From Dawidia soli (GTDB lineage Bacteria; Bacteroidota; Bacteroidia; Cytophagales; Cyclobacteriaceae), in assembly GCF_018598185.1 (NCBI RefSeq), contig NZ_JAHESC010000002.1:62001-126000 (forward strand): DNA of 64,000 bases, read 5' to 3'. The number at the start of each line of letters is the position of its first letter. Within the stretch, counting starts at the first letter, position 1. The translations under genes were made by a program, and so were the position numbers. The notes below the pieces were generated by a model. It saw nothing but the letters and a program-made list of their open reading frames with translations. It was not told where the DNA came from and did not search any database. Below, piece by piece: positions 16,118-24,419 of the stretch.

Positions 16118-17287
16118 TTACTTCAAAAGAGCCCGTGAAATGACCAGTTTCTGAATTTCTGAAGTTCCTTCGCCGATGGTACACAGCTTGGCATCGCGGT
16201 AGAATTTTTCCACGGGGAAGTCTTTGGTGTAGCCGTAGCCGCCAAAGATCTGCACGGCATCGTTGGCAACCTCCACGGCGATCTCCGATGAATACAGTTT
16301 GGCCATGGCGGATTCTTTTGTTACCGGTTTGCCATTGTTTTTCAGGTCGCCGGCGCGGAAGGTAAGCAGGCGAGCGGCTTCTACCTTTGTGGCCATGTCG
16401 GCGAGCTTAAAGGATATGCCCTGAAAGTTGGCGATGGGTTGGTCGAATTGTTTACGCTCCTGTGAATATTTCAATGCTGCGTGGAAAGCACCGGTGGCAA
16501 TGCCAACGCCCAACGCGGCAATGGAGATACGGCCGCCGTCGAGAATCTTAAGTGACTGGACAAAGCCATCGCCCTCCTGCCCCAGCATCTGCGACTTGTG
16601 CACGCGGCAGTCCGTAAAGATCAGCTCGGCGGTTTCGGAGGCGCGCATGCCCAGTTTGTTTTCTTTTTTGCCGGATGTAAAGCCGGGTGTGCCTTTCTCT
16701 ATTACAAAGGCGCTCATGCCGTGGGCGTCGCCTACGGAACCGGTGCGCACAATGACCACGGCGACATTGCCGGAGCGCCCGTGGGTAATAAAATTCTTGG
16801 CGCCGTTCAAGATAAAGTAATCGCCGTCGCGCACGGCGGTTGTACGCATGTTGCCGGCGTCCGAGCCTGTGTTGGGTTCGGTCAGTCCCCAAGCGCCGAT
16901 CCACTCGCCCGAGGCAAGCCGGGGCAGGTATTTTCGTTTTTGCTCTTCGGTGCCAAACTGCAGAATGTGGTTTGTGCACAAAGAGTTGTGCGCCGCCAAT
17001 GACAGGCCAATCGAACCGTCTATGCGGGCGATCTCAATAATGGCGGTGATGTATTCGGTATAGGTCAGTCCGGCCCCGCCGTACTCCTCGGGCACGAGCA
17101 CGCCCATGAGTCCCAGGGCGCCCATTTTGCGAAATACGTCGATAGGAAATTCCTGGCTTTCGTCCCAGGTCATGATGTGAGGTACGATCTCACGCTGGCC
17201 AAAGTCGCGCGCCATCTGCGCGATCATCTTCTGATTTTCAGATTCGCTAAAATCCAACAACCGATGGTTCTCTGTAAGCACATCCAT
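16118..17287 (-). CDS. Acyl-CoA dehydrogenase
   Basis: A 389-residue flavoprotein that introduces the trans-2 double bond into acyl-CoA, feeding electrons to ETF. The ATG at 17287 gives the usual N-terminus ([20 protein letters not shown]); an in-frame start 11 codons upstream is less likely. Family landmarks are [15 protein letters not shown] (FAD binding), KNFITHG, and the C-terminal [22 protein letters not shown] followed by IGEGTSEIQ. The catalytic glutamate position of short-chain enzymes falls in the IFGGYGYT region. Chain-length preference (butyryl, isovaleryl or other) cannot be read from sequence. It is transcribed alone. Confidence 0.93.
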   Translation of the reverse strand: MDVLTENHRLLDFSESENQKMIAQMARDFGQREIVPHIMTWDESQEFPIDVFRKMGALGLMGVLVPEEYGGAGLTYTEYITAIIEIARIDGSIGLSLAAHNSLCTNHILQFGTEEQKRKYLPRLASGEWIGAWGLTEPNTGSDAGNMRTTAVRDGDYFILNGAKNFITHGRSGNVAVVIVRTGSVGDAHGMSAFVIEKGTPGFTSGKKENKLGMRASETAELIFTDCRVHKSQMLGQEGDGFVQSLKILDGGRISIAALGVGIATGAFHAALKYSQERKQFDQPIANFQGISFKLADMATKVEAARLLTFRAGDLKNNGKPVTKESAMAKLYSSEIAVEVANDAVQIFGGYGYTKDFPVEKFYRDAKLCTIGEGTSEIQKLVISRALLK

Positions 17288-17316
17288 AACAATTCGTTTT
17301 TGAGGGTTAAGAAGAC

Positions 17317-17347
17317 CCAAGGTAAGAAGAAGATGGGAATTACCAAA
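17317..17347 (-). promoter_or_regulatory. Promoter for the acyl-CoA dehydrogenase
   Basis: On the minus strand TTTG (17344-17347), 19 bases, then TACCTTGG (17317-17324), one mismatch from TAnnTTTG. The leader would be about 20-25 bases. Confidence 0.5.
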
Positions 17348-17459
17348 CGAATGTTAGGTTGTAAAAATCAGGTATAAAGAATTGCGGTACGAAATAGCCT
17401 GAAACTGTCCAAATCCGTCTAAAAGTTATATTTTCGCAGATTGTAAAACCCTATAATCA

Positions 17460-18776
17460 ATGAAAATAGCTGTAGTTGGCACTGGTTACGTTGGTCTCGT
17501 AACCGGGACTTGTTTTGCTGAAACCGGGAACACGGTCACGTGTGTGGACATCGACAAAGAGAAAGTAAAGAAGCTTCAGGGTGGTACCATTACCATCTAT
17601 GAGCCGGGTCTGGAACAACTCTTTGAGCGAAACATCAAGCAGGAGAGATTGTTCTTTACCACCGATCTGGCGGAAGGCATCAAAGATGCCAAGATCATTT
17701 TCCTGGCGCTCCCTACGCCTCCGGGCGAGGATGGTTCTGCGGACCTGAAGTATATTCTGAAGGTGGCAGATGACCTGGGACCTTTGCTGTCCGATTATAC
17801 CGTTATTGTCGACAAGAGTACGGTGCCTGTAGGCACGGCTGACAAAGTGCACGCCAAGATCGCGGCACATGCCAAGGTTGATTTCGACGTAGTATCGAAC
17901 CCTGAATTCTTGCGTGAAGGTGTTGCCGTAGAAGATTTCATGAAGCCCGACCGCGTGGTGATCGGTACCACATCGCCCCGTGCGCGTAAAATAATGGAAA
18001 CACTGTATGCTCCGTATGTACGTCAGGGCAACCCGATCATCTTCATGGATGAGCGTTCGGCCGAGCTGACGAAGTATGCGGCCAACTCATTCCTGGCGAC
18101 GAAGATCACGTTCATGAACGAGATCGCCAACCTGTGCGAGCTGGTGGGCGCCGACGTAGACGCGGTGCGTAAGGGTGTTGGTACGGATAGCCGTATCGGT
18201 AAGCGTTTTCTCTTCCCGGGCATTGGCTATGGCGGTAGCTGTTTCCCGAAGGATGTTCAGGCGCTGGCCAAGTCGGCGCAAGATGTGCAGTATGACTTCC
18301 GCATTCTGCGTTCGGTGATGGATGTGAACGAAGATCAAAAGACGCGTCTCATCGCCCGCGTGAAAGAGCATTTCAAGGGTAACCTGAAGGGCAAGAGCAT
18401 TGCTTTCTGGGGCCTGTCGTTTAAACCGCACACCGACGATATCCGGGAGGCGCCGGCACTGTATAACATCGAGGCGCTGTTGCAGGAAGGTGTCACGGTG
18501 CGTGCGCACGATCCGGAGGCGATCGAGAACGTGAAGCGTATCATGGGTGACAAGATCCAATATTTTGAAACGCCGTATGACGCTGCAGAAGGCGCCGATG
18601 CGATTTTCATCTCGACCGAGTGGCCGGAGTTCCGCACACCGGATTTTGAAAAGCTGAATTCGACCTTAAAAGGTAAAGTTATTTTTGACGGCCGTAACCT
18701 GTACGACCTCGAAGTGATGAAAGATCAAGGTTTTGCGTATTTCAGCATAGGAAGGGAGGTAATCAATGGCAAATAA
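17460..18776 (+). CDS. ugd: UDP-glucose 6-dehydrogenase
   Basis: Oxidises UDP-glucose to UDP-glucuronate using two NAD. The 438-residue protein opens with the Rossmann motif [15 protein letters not shown] (7-21), has [11 protein letters not shown], the [15 protein letters not shown] block, the catalytic cysteine in [12 protein letters not shown] and the [14 protein letters not shown]-terminal domain motif. Its last 11 bases overlap the UDP-glucuronate decarboxylase gene, which consumes its product, so it leads a nucleotide-sugar operon (ugd, UDP-xylose synthase, rfbB, rfbA). A TATATTTT element lies upstream but without a clear -33 box. Confidence 0.96.
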   Translation: MKIAVVGTGYVGLVTGTCFAETGNTVTCVDIDKEKVKKLQGGTITIYEPGLEQLFERNIKQERLFFTTDLAEGIKDAKIIFLALPTPPGEDGSADLKYILKVADDLGPLLSDYTVIVDKSTVPVGTADKVHAKIAAHAKVDFDVVSNPEFLREGVAVEDFMKPDRVVIGTTSPRARKIMETLYAPYVRQGNPIIFMDERSAELTKYAANSFLATKITFMNEIANLCELVGADVDAVRKGVGTDSRIGKRFLFPGIGYGGSCFPKDVQALAKSAQDVQYDFRILRSVMDVNEDQKTRLIARVKEHFKGNLKGKSIAFWGLSFKPHTDDIREAPALYNIEALLQEGVTVRAHDPEAIENVKRIMGDKIQYFETPYDAAEGADAIFISTEWPEFRTPDFEKLNSTLKGKVIFDGRNLYDLEVMKDQGFAYFSIGREVINGK

Positions 18777-19758
18777 AGGAAGAGTACTCATCACCGGCGG
18801 TGCCGGTTTTTTAGGATCGCACCTGTGCGACCGCTTCATTAAAGAAGGCTACAGTGTTGTGGCGATGGACAACCTGATCACCGGTGACCTGCGCAACATC
18901 GAGCATCTTTTCAAGCACGAGAACTTTGAGTTCTACAACCACGACGTGTCTACGTTCGTGCACGTGCCGGGCGACCTGCAATATATACTGCACTTCGCCT
19001 CGCCCGCCAGCCCGATCGATTACCTGAAAATACCGATCCAGACGCTGAAGGTAGGCTCCCTGGGTATTCACAACCTGTTGGGTCTCGCCCGTGCAAAGAA
19101 GGCCCGGATCCTGATCGCGTCTACGTCGGAAGTATACGGTGACCCGCTGGTTCACCCGCAGGTGGAAGAATATTATGGCAACGTAAACCCCATCGGGCCG
19201 CGCGGCGTGTACGACGAGGCGAAGCGTTTCCAGGAGGCCATTACCATGGCTTACCACACCTATCACAAAGTGGAGACGCGCATTGTGCGCATCTTTAATA
19301 CCTATGGTCCGCGCATGCGCCTGAACGACGGCCGCGTACTGCCTGCATTCATCGGCCAGGCGCTTCGGGGCGAAGACCTGACAGTGTTCGGCGATGGCAG
19401 CCAGACCCGTTCGTTCTGCTATGTAGACGACCAGGTGGAGGGAATCTATCGCCTGCTCATGTCCGACTATCACCTGCCGGTGAACATCGGTAACCCGGAT
19501 GAAATCACGATCCGTGAATTTGCCGAAGAGATCGTGAAGCTGACGGGTACGAAGCAGAAGGTTATTTACAAACCGCTGCCGCAGGACGATCCGAAGCAAC
19601 GCCAGCCGAACACCACCAAGGCTCGTGAGATCCTGGGTTGGGAAGCGAAGGTATCGCGTGCCGAGGGTCTGAAGATCACGTACGAGTACTTCAAGTCACT
19701 TCCACAAGAGGTGCTGTACCAGCGCGATCATAAGAATTTTGAAAAATATATCCGATAG
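18766..19758 (+). CDS. UDP-glucuronate decarboxylase (UDP-xylose synthase)
   Basis: A 330-residue short-chain dehydrogenase of the UXS type that converts UDP-glucuronate to UDP-xylose with bound NAD. The nucleotide motif [10 protein letters not shown] is at 11-20, the catalytic Tyr-Lys pair is in [11 protein letters not shown], the Ser/Thr partner in [10 protein letters not shown], and [17 protein letters not shown] is a UXS landmark. It starts inside the 3' end of ugd. Together they route UDP-glucose to pentose donors for surface polysaccharide or glycoprotein synthesis. Confidence 0.93.
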   Translation: MANKGRVLITGGAGFLGSHLCDRFIKEGYSVVAMDNLITGDLRNIEHLFKHENFEFYNHDVSTFVHVPGDLQYILHFASPASPIDYLKIPIQTLKVGSLGIHNLLGLARAKKARILIASTSEVYGDPLVHPQVEEYYGNVNPIGPRGVYDEAKRFQEAITMAYHTYHKVETRIVRIFNTYGPRMRLNDGRVLPAFIGQALRGEDLTVFGDGSQTRSFCYVDDQVEGIYRLLMSDYHLPVNIGNPDEITIREFAEEIVKLTGTKQKVIYKPLPQDDPKQRQPNTTKAREILGWEAKVSRAEGLKITYEYFKSLPQEVLYQRDHKNFEKYIR

Positions 19759-19770
19759 CAAATTCCGGCG

Positions 19771-20832
19771 ATGTCCATACAGAAACTTCTCATTACCGGC
19801 GGGGCCGGCTTTATTGGTTCGCATGTCGTGCGCTTGTTTGTAAACAAGTATCCGGAGCGTACGATCATCAACCTGGATAAGCTGACCTATGCGGGCAACC
19901 TGGAGAATCTGAAGGACGTCGAAGGAAAACCGAATTACCGTTTTGTAAAAGGCGACATTTTAGACAACGCCTTTCTGGTGGATCTCTTTAAAGAACACGC
20001 TATCGAAGGCGTGATCCACCTGGCGGCGGAGTCGCACGTAGACCGCTCGTTGCACAACCCTGCGGAGTTTGCGCATACCAACATTGTCGGTACGCTAAAT
20101 TTACTGCAGGTCGCCCAGGCCGCCTGGAAAGGTGCCACGGGCAAGCGGCGGTTTTATCACATCTCTACGGATGAGGTATACGGAACGGCCGATCAAGGAG
20201 AGTTCTTCACGGAAGAGACTCCCCTTGATCCCCGGTCGCCCTATTCGGCCTCCAAGGCCAGCAGCGATCACTTTGTCAGCGCCTATCACCACAGCTTTGG
20301 CCTGCCGACGCTGATCAGCCGTTGCTCGAACAACTACGGACCGTTCCACTTTCCGGAAAAGCTTATTCCGTTGATGATCCACAATATCCTCAACAGCAAA
20401 CCGCTGCCGGTATATGGTAAGGGTGAAAACATCCGCGACTGGTTGTTTGTCGAAGACCATGCCCGCGCGATCGAGGCGATCTTTGAAAAGGGCAAGATCG
20501 GCGAGGTATATAACATCGGCGGCAACAACGAGTGGAAAAACATCGACCTGGTGAATCTGCTCTGCCGCATTCTGGACAAGAAGCTAGGGCGCGAGGATGG
20601 CACGTCGGCGAAGTTGATCACGTTTGTGACCGACCGCCCGGGGCATGACCTTCGCTACGCCATCGACGCGTCAAAGCTCATCAGCGAAACGGGCTGGCGG
20701 CCTTCCGTTACTTTTGAGGAGGGTTTGGATCAGACGGTCGACTGGTATCTGAACAACCCGGAGTGGTTACAACATGTTACTTCGGGCGATTACCTGAAGT
20801 ACTATAGCGAGATGTACGGCAAGCGTATTTAG
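19771..20832 (+). CDS. rfbB: dTDP-glucose 4,6-dehydratase
   Basis: A 353-residue enzyme that makes dTDP-4-keto-6-deoxyglucose from dTDP-glucose. It has the NAD motif TGGAGFIGSHVVR at the N-terminus, AAESHVDRSLHNP, the STDEVYG catalytic loop, YSASKASSDHFV with the Tyr-Lys pair, and SRCSNNYGPFHFPEKLIPL. It is 12 bases downstream of the UDP-xylose synthase and 20 bases upstream of rfbA. The usual rhamnose partners rfbC and rfbD are not in the window, so the final sugar is unknown. Confidence 0.96.
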   Translation: MSIQKLLITGGAGFIGSHVVRLFVNKYPERTIINLDKLTYAGNLENLKDVEGKPNYRFVKGDILDNAFLVDLFKEHAIEGVIHLAAESHVDRSLHNPAEFAHTNIVGTLNLLQVAQAAWKGATGKRRFYHISTDEVYGTADQGEFFTEETPLDPRSPYSASKASSDHFVSAYHHSFGLPTLISRCSNNYGPFHFPEKLIPLMIHNILNSKPLPVYGKGENIRDWLFVEDHARAIEAIFEKGKIGEVYNIGGNNEWKNIDLVNLLCRILDKKLGREDGTSAKLITFVTDRPGHDLRYAIDASKLISETGWRPSVTFEEGLDQTVDWYLNNPEWLQHVTSGDYLKYYSEMYGKRI

Positions 20833-20852
20833 CAACCAAACCTTAGAAGCTC

Positions 20853-21719
20853 ATGAAGGGTATTATTCTGGCCGGAGGATCGGGAACGCGTTTGCATCCG
20901 CTCACACTGGCGGTCAGCAAACAGCTCATGCCGGTGTACGACAAGCCGATGATCTATTACCCTTTGTCGGTGCTGATGATGGCGGGTGTTCAAGACATTC
21001 TGATCATTTCCACGCCGCACGATATGCCCATGTTCCAGAAGCTGCTGGGCGACGGCAAGCGGCTGGGATGTTCTTTTACGTACGCTGTGCAGCCTTCGCC
21101 GGACGGACTTGCGCAAGCGTTTATTATCGGTGAGTCATTCATCGGCCAGGAGACCGTTGCACTCATTCTCGGCGACAACATCTTTTATGGCTCGGGCATG
21201 CAGCGCCTGCTGCAGTCGCACCGTGACCCGCAAGGCGGCGTGATCTTTGCGTATCACGTGACCGACCCCGAGCGTTACGGCGTCGTGGAATTCGATGCCA
21301 ATAAAAATGCCATCTCCATCGAAGAGAAGCCCCGGCAACCCAAGTCCAACTATGCGGTGCCGGGTTTATACTTCTATGACAACGACGTGGTGGAGATTGC
21401 GAAGAGCCTCAAGCCAAGTCCCCGCGGCGAGCTGGAGATCACGGATGTGAACAACACGTACCTCCAGCGCGGTAAGCTGACGGTGGCGCCTATGAGCCGT
21501 GGTACGGCCTGGCTGGATACCGGCACGTTTGACTCGCTTATGCAAGCTTCCAACTTTGTACAGACGATCGAGCAGCGCCAGGGCCTGAAGATCGGTTGTA
21601 TCGAAGAGGTGGCGTACCGCATGGGGTATATCACCAAAGACGCACTTTTGGAGTTGGCGAAGCCGCTCGAAAAAAGCGGCTATGGCACGTATCTGAAAAA
21701 TCTGCCCACGTATCTGTAG
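20853..21719 (+). CDS. rfbA: Glucose-1-phosphate thymidylyltransferase
   Basis: A 288-residue nucleotidyltransferase making dTDP-glucose from glucose 1-phosphate and dTTP, the substrate for the RfbB enzyme encoded just upstream. The nucleotide loop [16 protein letters not shown] is at residues 3-18, followed by [16 protein letters not shown], the metal-binding [29 protein letters not shown] and GTAWLDTGT. Length and motif order are standard. It closes the sugar-nucleotide part of the operon, with the HD hydrolase following after six bases. Confidence 0.96.
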   Translation: MKGIILAGGSGTRLHPLTLAVSKQLMPVYDKPMIYYPLSVLMMAGVQDILIISTPHDMPMFQKLLGDGKRLGCSFTYAVQPSPDGLAQAFIIGESFIGQETVALILGDNIFYGSGMQRLLQSHRDPQGGVIFAYHVTDPERYGVVEFDANKNAISIEEKPRQPKSNYAVPGLYFYDNDVVEIAKSLKPSPRGELEITDVNNTYLQRGKLTVAPMSRGTAWLDTGTFDSLMQASNFVQTIEQRQGLKIGCIEEVAYRMGYITKDALLELAKPLEKSGYGTYLKNLPTYL

Positions 21720-21725
21720 CGCATC

Positions 21726-22352
21726 ATGACCTTTCAAGAGGCTTTTACGGATGCTGTACAACGCCACGGTGGTGATCGTGCAATGGCCGACGCCTTGTGG
21801 CAAGAGGCCATGCGGCATTACCAATCGCGCGGGCGTACTTATCATACGCTGGCGCATCTCGAGCAGGTGTACCGGGTGCTCATTCCGGTGCAAGACCGGA
21901 TAGACGATTGGGACTGCGTGCTCTTTGCTATTCTGTACCACGACTATATCTACGACGTGCACCGGCACGACAACGAGGAAAAGAGTGCTGACTTTGCCCG
22001 GGAGCGACTGGCCCGGTTGAGTTTTCCGCCGGAGCGTATTGCGCTTTGCGCGGATATGATCGTGGCGACCAAGGGCCATGTGGCGGCCGAGATCAGCGAC
22101 ATCAATTATTTTACCGATGCCGACCTTTGCATTCTGGGGGCCGATGGGCCTGCCTACTCAGCTTACGCCGTGGCGGTGCGGCAGGAGTATTCCATTTATC
22201 CCGACGTGCTATACCGGCCGGGGCGGCGGAAGGTGTTGGAACGTTTTCTGAAAATGGACCGTCTCTTTAAGACTGCCGAGTTTTTTGAGCGTTATGAAGC
22301 CCAGGCGCGCATCAACCTGGCGCGGGAGCTGGGCGGCGGAATTGTGTATTGA
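21726..22352 (+). CDS. HD-superfamily metal-dependent hydrolase
   Basis: A 208-residue protein of the predicted metal-dependent HD phosphohydrolase group (COG4339-like). The metal ligands are visible: His40 and His44 in RTYHTLAHLEQV, the His72-Asp73 pair in ILYHDYIYD, and further acidic residues in the region DINYFTDADLCILG. The substrate is unknown for the family. It follows rfbA by six bases and is probably co-transcribed with the sugar-nucleotide genes, but a direct link to that pathway is not established. Confidence 0.8.
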   Translation: MTFQEAFTDAVQRHGGDRAMADALWQEAMRHYQSRGRTYHTLAHLEQVYRVLIPVQDRIDDWDCVLFAILYHDYIYDVHRHDNEEKSADFARERLARLSFPPERIALCADMIVATKGHVAAEISDINYFTDADLCILGADGPAYSAYAVAVRQEYSIYPDVLYRPGRRKVLERFLKMDRLFKTAEFFERYEAQARINLARELGGGIVY

Positions 22353-22422
22353 TTTGGGGTGTGCTGGGAATTTTTTAGCGCTAAATCCGTTTATTTAGCT
22401 GTCACTTCTTCCGAAAGTATTC

Positions 22423-22460
22423 AGGCCTTAAAAAAGTATTTTCTCAAAAAGGCCCGTTTT
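22423..22460 (+). terminator. Weak terminator-like hairpin after the HD hydrolase
   Basis: GGCCTT and AAGGCC can pair across a long A/T-rich loop and are followed by CGTTTTTAAT. The stem is short and the loop long, so this is tentative; it lies between the HD hydrolase stop and the rimP promoter. Confidence 0.3.
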
Positions 22461-22479
22461 TAATCAATTCTCACAGAAT

Positions 22480-22510
22480 TTTGCGATAAAAGTAAAAAAT
22501 CATACTTTTG
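22480..22510 (+). promoter_or_regulatory. Promoter for the rimP-nusA-infB operon
   Basis: TTTG (22480-22483), exactly 19 bases, TACTTTTG (22503-22510). Both boxes match the phylum consensus perfectly, making this the clearest promoter in the window. Transcription should start near 22515-22518, leaving a leader of about 60 bases that contains the hairpin at 22535-22555. Confidence 0.75.
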
Positions 22511-22534
22511 CGAAAGTTTCTGAGTATTCTTTCG

Positions 22535-22562
22535 GAGGGGACCGGTAGTCCCCTCTTTGTTT
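22535..22562 (+). promoter_or_regulatory. Terminator-like hairpin (possible attenuator) in the rimP leader
   Basis: A perfect 8-bp stem, GAGGGGAC with GTCCCCTC (22535-22542 and 22548-22555), loop CGGTA, directly followed by TTTGTTT. It has the form of an intrinsic terminator but lies between the promoter and the rimP ATG at 22579. In Bacillus subtilis the nusA operon is autoregulated by NusA-stimulated termination in its leader; an analogous role here is inference. Confidence 0.6.
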
Positions 22563-22578
22563 ATAGAATATTTTACAA

Positions 22579-23043
22579 ATGGATATAGCGGAAGAGATCA
22601 AGCGGATTGCCACATCGAAGTTGACGGATTCGAATCAGTTTATCGTCGATGTTATTGTTTCTTCCAAGCGCGGCCCCCGCAAGGTGCTTGTGCTTCTGGA
22701 CGGAGACAATGGCATCAGCATCGATGCCTGTGCGGACCTCAGCCGCGCGCTGGCGCAGGACCTGGACGAAGTATCGTGGCTGGAAGATGCTTATACGCTG
22801 GAAGTGTCGACGCCGGGTGTCGACCATCCGCTCAAGCTGCAGCGGCAGTATCCGAAACACATCGGGCGTTCGCTGCGCGTGAAGCTGGCCGACAAGACCG
22901 TGGAAGGAAAGCTGGTGGCCATCGAGGGGGAGAAGATCACGGTTGCGCAAGAGGAAGGGGCCGGCAAAAAGAAAGTAGTAACGAACATAGACATCGTCTT
23001 TTCAGAAATAGAAAAAGCTTTGGTGTTAGTTAGTTTTAAATAA
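22579..23043 (+). CDS. rimP: Ribosome maturation factor RimP
   Basis: A 154-residue protein needed for 30S subunit maturation. It shows the two-domain RimP layout: an N-terminal alpha/beta domain with ISIDACADLSRALAQDLDE and LEVSTPGVDHPLK, then a C-terminal SH3-like barrel (GRSLRVKLADKTVEGKL). It is the first gene of the classical rimP-nusA-infB operon and starts nine bases before nusA after its stop. Confidence 0.94.
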   Translation: MDIAEEIKRIATSKLTDSNQFIVDVIVSSKRGPRKVLVLLDGDNGISIDACADLSRALAQDLDEVSWLEDAYTLEVSTPGVDHPLKLQRQYPKHIGRSLRVKLADKTVEGKLVAIEGEKITVAQEEGAGKKKVVTNIDIVFSEIEKALVLVSFK

Positions 23044-23052
23044 GACAAAACC

Positions 23053-24297
23053 ATGGATGCACATGAATTAATTCAGTCATTTGCTGAATTTGCAAAGCAA
23101 AAGAACATCGACCGGCCCACCATGATCCGGATCCTGGAAGATGTATTCCGCAACATGATCCGTAAGAGATATGAGTCGGATGAGAATTTTGACATCATCA
23201 TCAATGCGGACAAGGGCGACCTCGAGATCTACCGCTTCCGGGAGATTGTAGACGACGACTCGGAAGACATCTGGGATTTTGATAAGATAAGTCTTTCGGA
23301 GGCTCATAAGATCGAGCCCGACTTTGAAGTGGGTGAGGAAGTTTCTGAGCAGGTGTACATCGAGGACTTCGGTCGTCGTGCTGTTACGACGGCCCGCCAG
23401 ACGCTGATTCAGAAGGTAAAGGATCTGGAAAAAGATATCCTTTTCCAAAAGTATAAGGACCTGGTGGGCGAGATCATCGCCGGCGAGGTTTACCAGGTTT
23501 TGAGCAAAGAAGTTTTGCTGACGGATGCTGAAAGCAACGAGATCTCCATTCCGCGCGGCGAGCAAATCCAAAAAGACCGTTACCGCAAGGGCGAGAATGT
23601 TCGCGCGATCGTGCACAAAGTAGACATGGTCAACGGCAATCCGAAAATCATCCTGTCACGAACTTCTCCGGTGTTCCTCGAGCGCTTGTTCGAGCAGGAA
23701 GTACCGGAGGTATACGACGGTCTGATCACGATCAAGAAGGTTGTGCGCGAGCCCGGCGAGCGTGCAAAAGTGGCGGTCGAGTCGTATGACGACCGGATCG
23801 ATCCGGTGGGCGCTTGCGTGGGTATGAAGGGTTCCCGCATTCACGCGATCGTGCGTGAACTGCAAAATGAAAACATCGACGTGATCAACTATACCGAAAA
23901 CCTGGAGCTGTACATTCAACGGGCGCTGAGCCCGGCGAAGATCTCTTCGATCAAGGTGGACAAGGATCACGGTCGCGTATCGGTATATCTGAAGCCGGAC
24001 CAGGTTTCCCTGGCCATCGGTAAGGGTGGTTTGAACATCAAACTGGCAAGCCGGCTGGTGGGCTATGAGATTGATGTGTTCCGTGAACTGGCAGAAGGCC
24101 AGGTGGAAGAAGACGTCGACCTGGACGAGTTCTCAGACGAGATCGAAAGCTGGGTGATCGACGAGCTGAACCGGATTGGTCTCGACACAGCAAAGAGCGT
24201 ATTGGCCCTCTCGAAAGACGAGCTGGTCAGACGCACGGACCTGGAAGAAGAGACAGTAGAAGGAGTTTTAAGCATTCTGAAGCGCGAATTTGAGTAA
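23053..24297 (+). CDS. nusA: Transcription termination/antitermination factor NusA
   Basis: A 414-residue RNA polymerase-binding factor that influences pausing, termination and antitermination. Domain order is standard: N-terminal RNAP-binding domain (1-130), S1 domain (about 135-200), then the two KH domains with VGACVGMKGSRIHAIVREL and SLAIGKGGLNIKLASRLVGYEIDV, and a short acidic C-terminal segment (EEDVDLDEFSDEIESW onward) with one helix-hairpin-helix-like stretch. Sitting between rimP and infB is the near-universal order. It may regulate its own operon through the leader hairpin. Confidence 0.97.
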   Translation: MDAHELIQSFAEFAKQKNIDRPTMIRILEDVFRNMIRKRYESDENFDIIINADKGDLEIYRFREIVDDDSEDIWDFDKISLSEAHKIEPDFEVGEEVSEQVYIEDFGRRAVTTARQTLIQKVKDLEKDILFQKYKDLVGEIIAGEVYQVLSKEVLLTDAESNEISIPRGEQIQKDRYRKGENVRAIVHKVDMVNGNPKIILSRTSPVFLERLFEQEVPEVYDGLITIKKVVREPGERAKVAVESYDDRIDPVGACVGMKGSRIHAIVRELQNENIDVINYTENLELYIQRALSPAKISSIKVDKDHGRVSVYLKPDQVSLAIGKGGLNIKLASRLVGYEIDVFRELAEGQVEEDVDLDEFSDEIESWVIDELNRIGLDTAKSVLALSKDELVRRTDLEEETVEGVLSILKREFE

Positions 24298-24302
24298 TGT
24301 CA

Positions 24303-24326
24303 CGCGGCAGGCTCCTGCGTTTTTTA
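24303..24326 (+). terminator. Weak terminator-like hairpin between nusA and infB
   Basis: GCAG/CTGC pairing (within GGCAGGCTCCTGCG) is followed by TTTTTT. The stem is only four to five base pairs, so at most it reduces read-through into infB. Confidence 0.3.
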
Positions 24327-24419
24327 TGAATGTAGGGGGAGGTCTGTGAACAATGCGTTAAATTACGGCCGAATGCCACTTTAGATTTTAAAGTCTTTAA
24401 AAAACAGGGATATTTGAAT

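Noticed and set aside
22557-22578. An alternative upstream start for rimP in another frame
   Set aside because: That frame gives a peptide without RimP motifs; the ATG at 22579 gives a normal RimP N-terminus.
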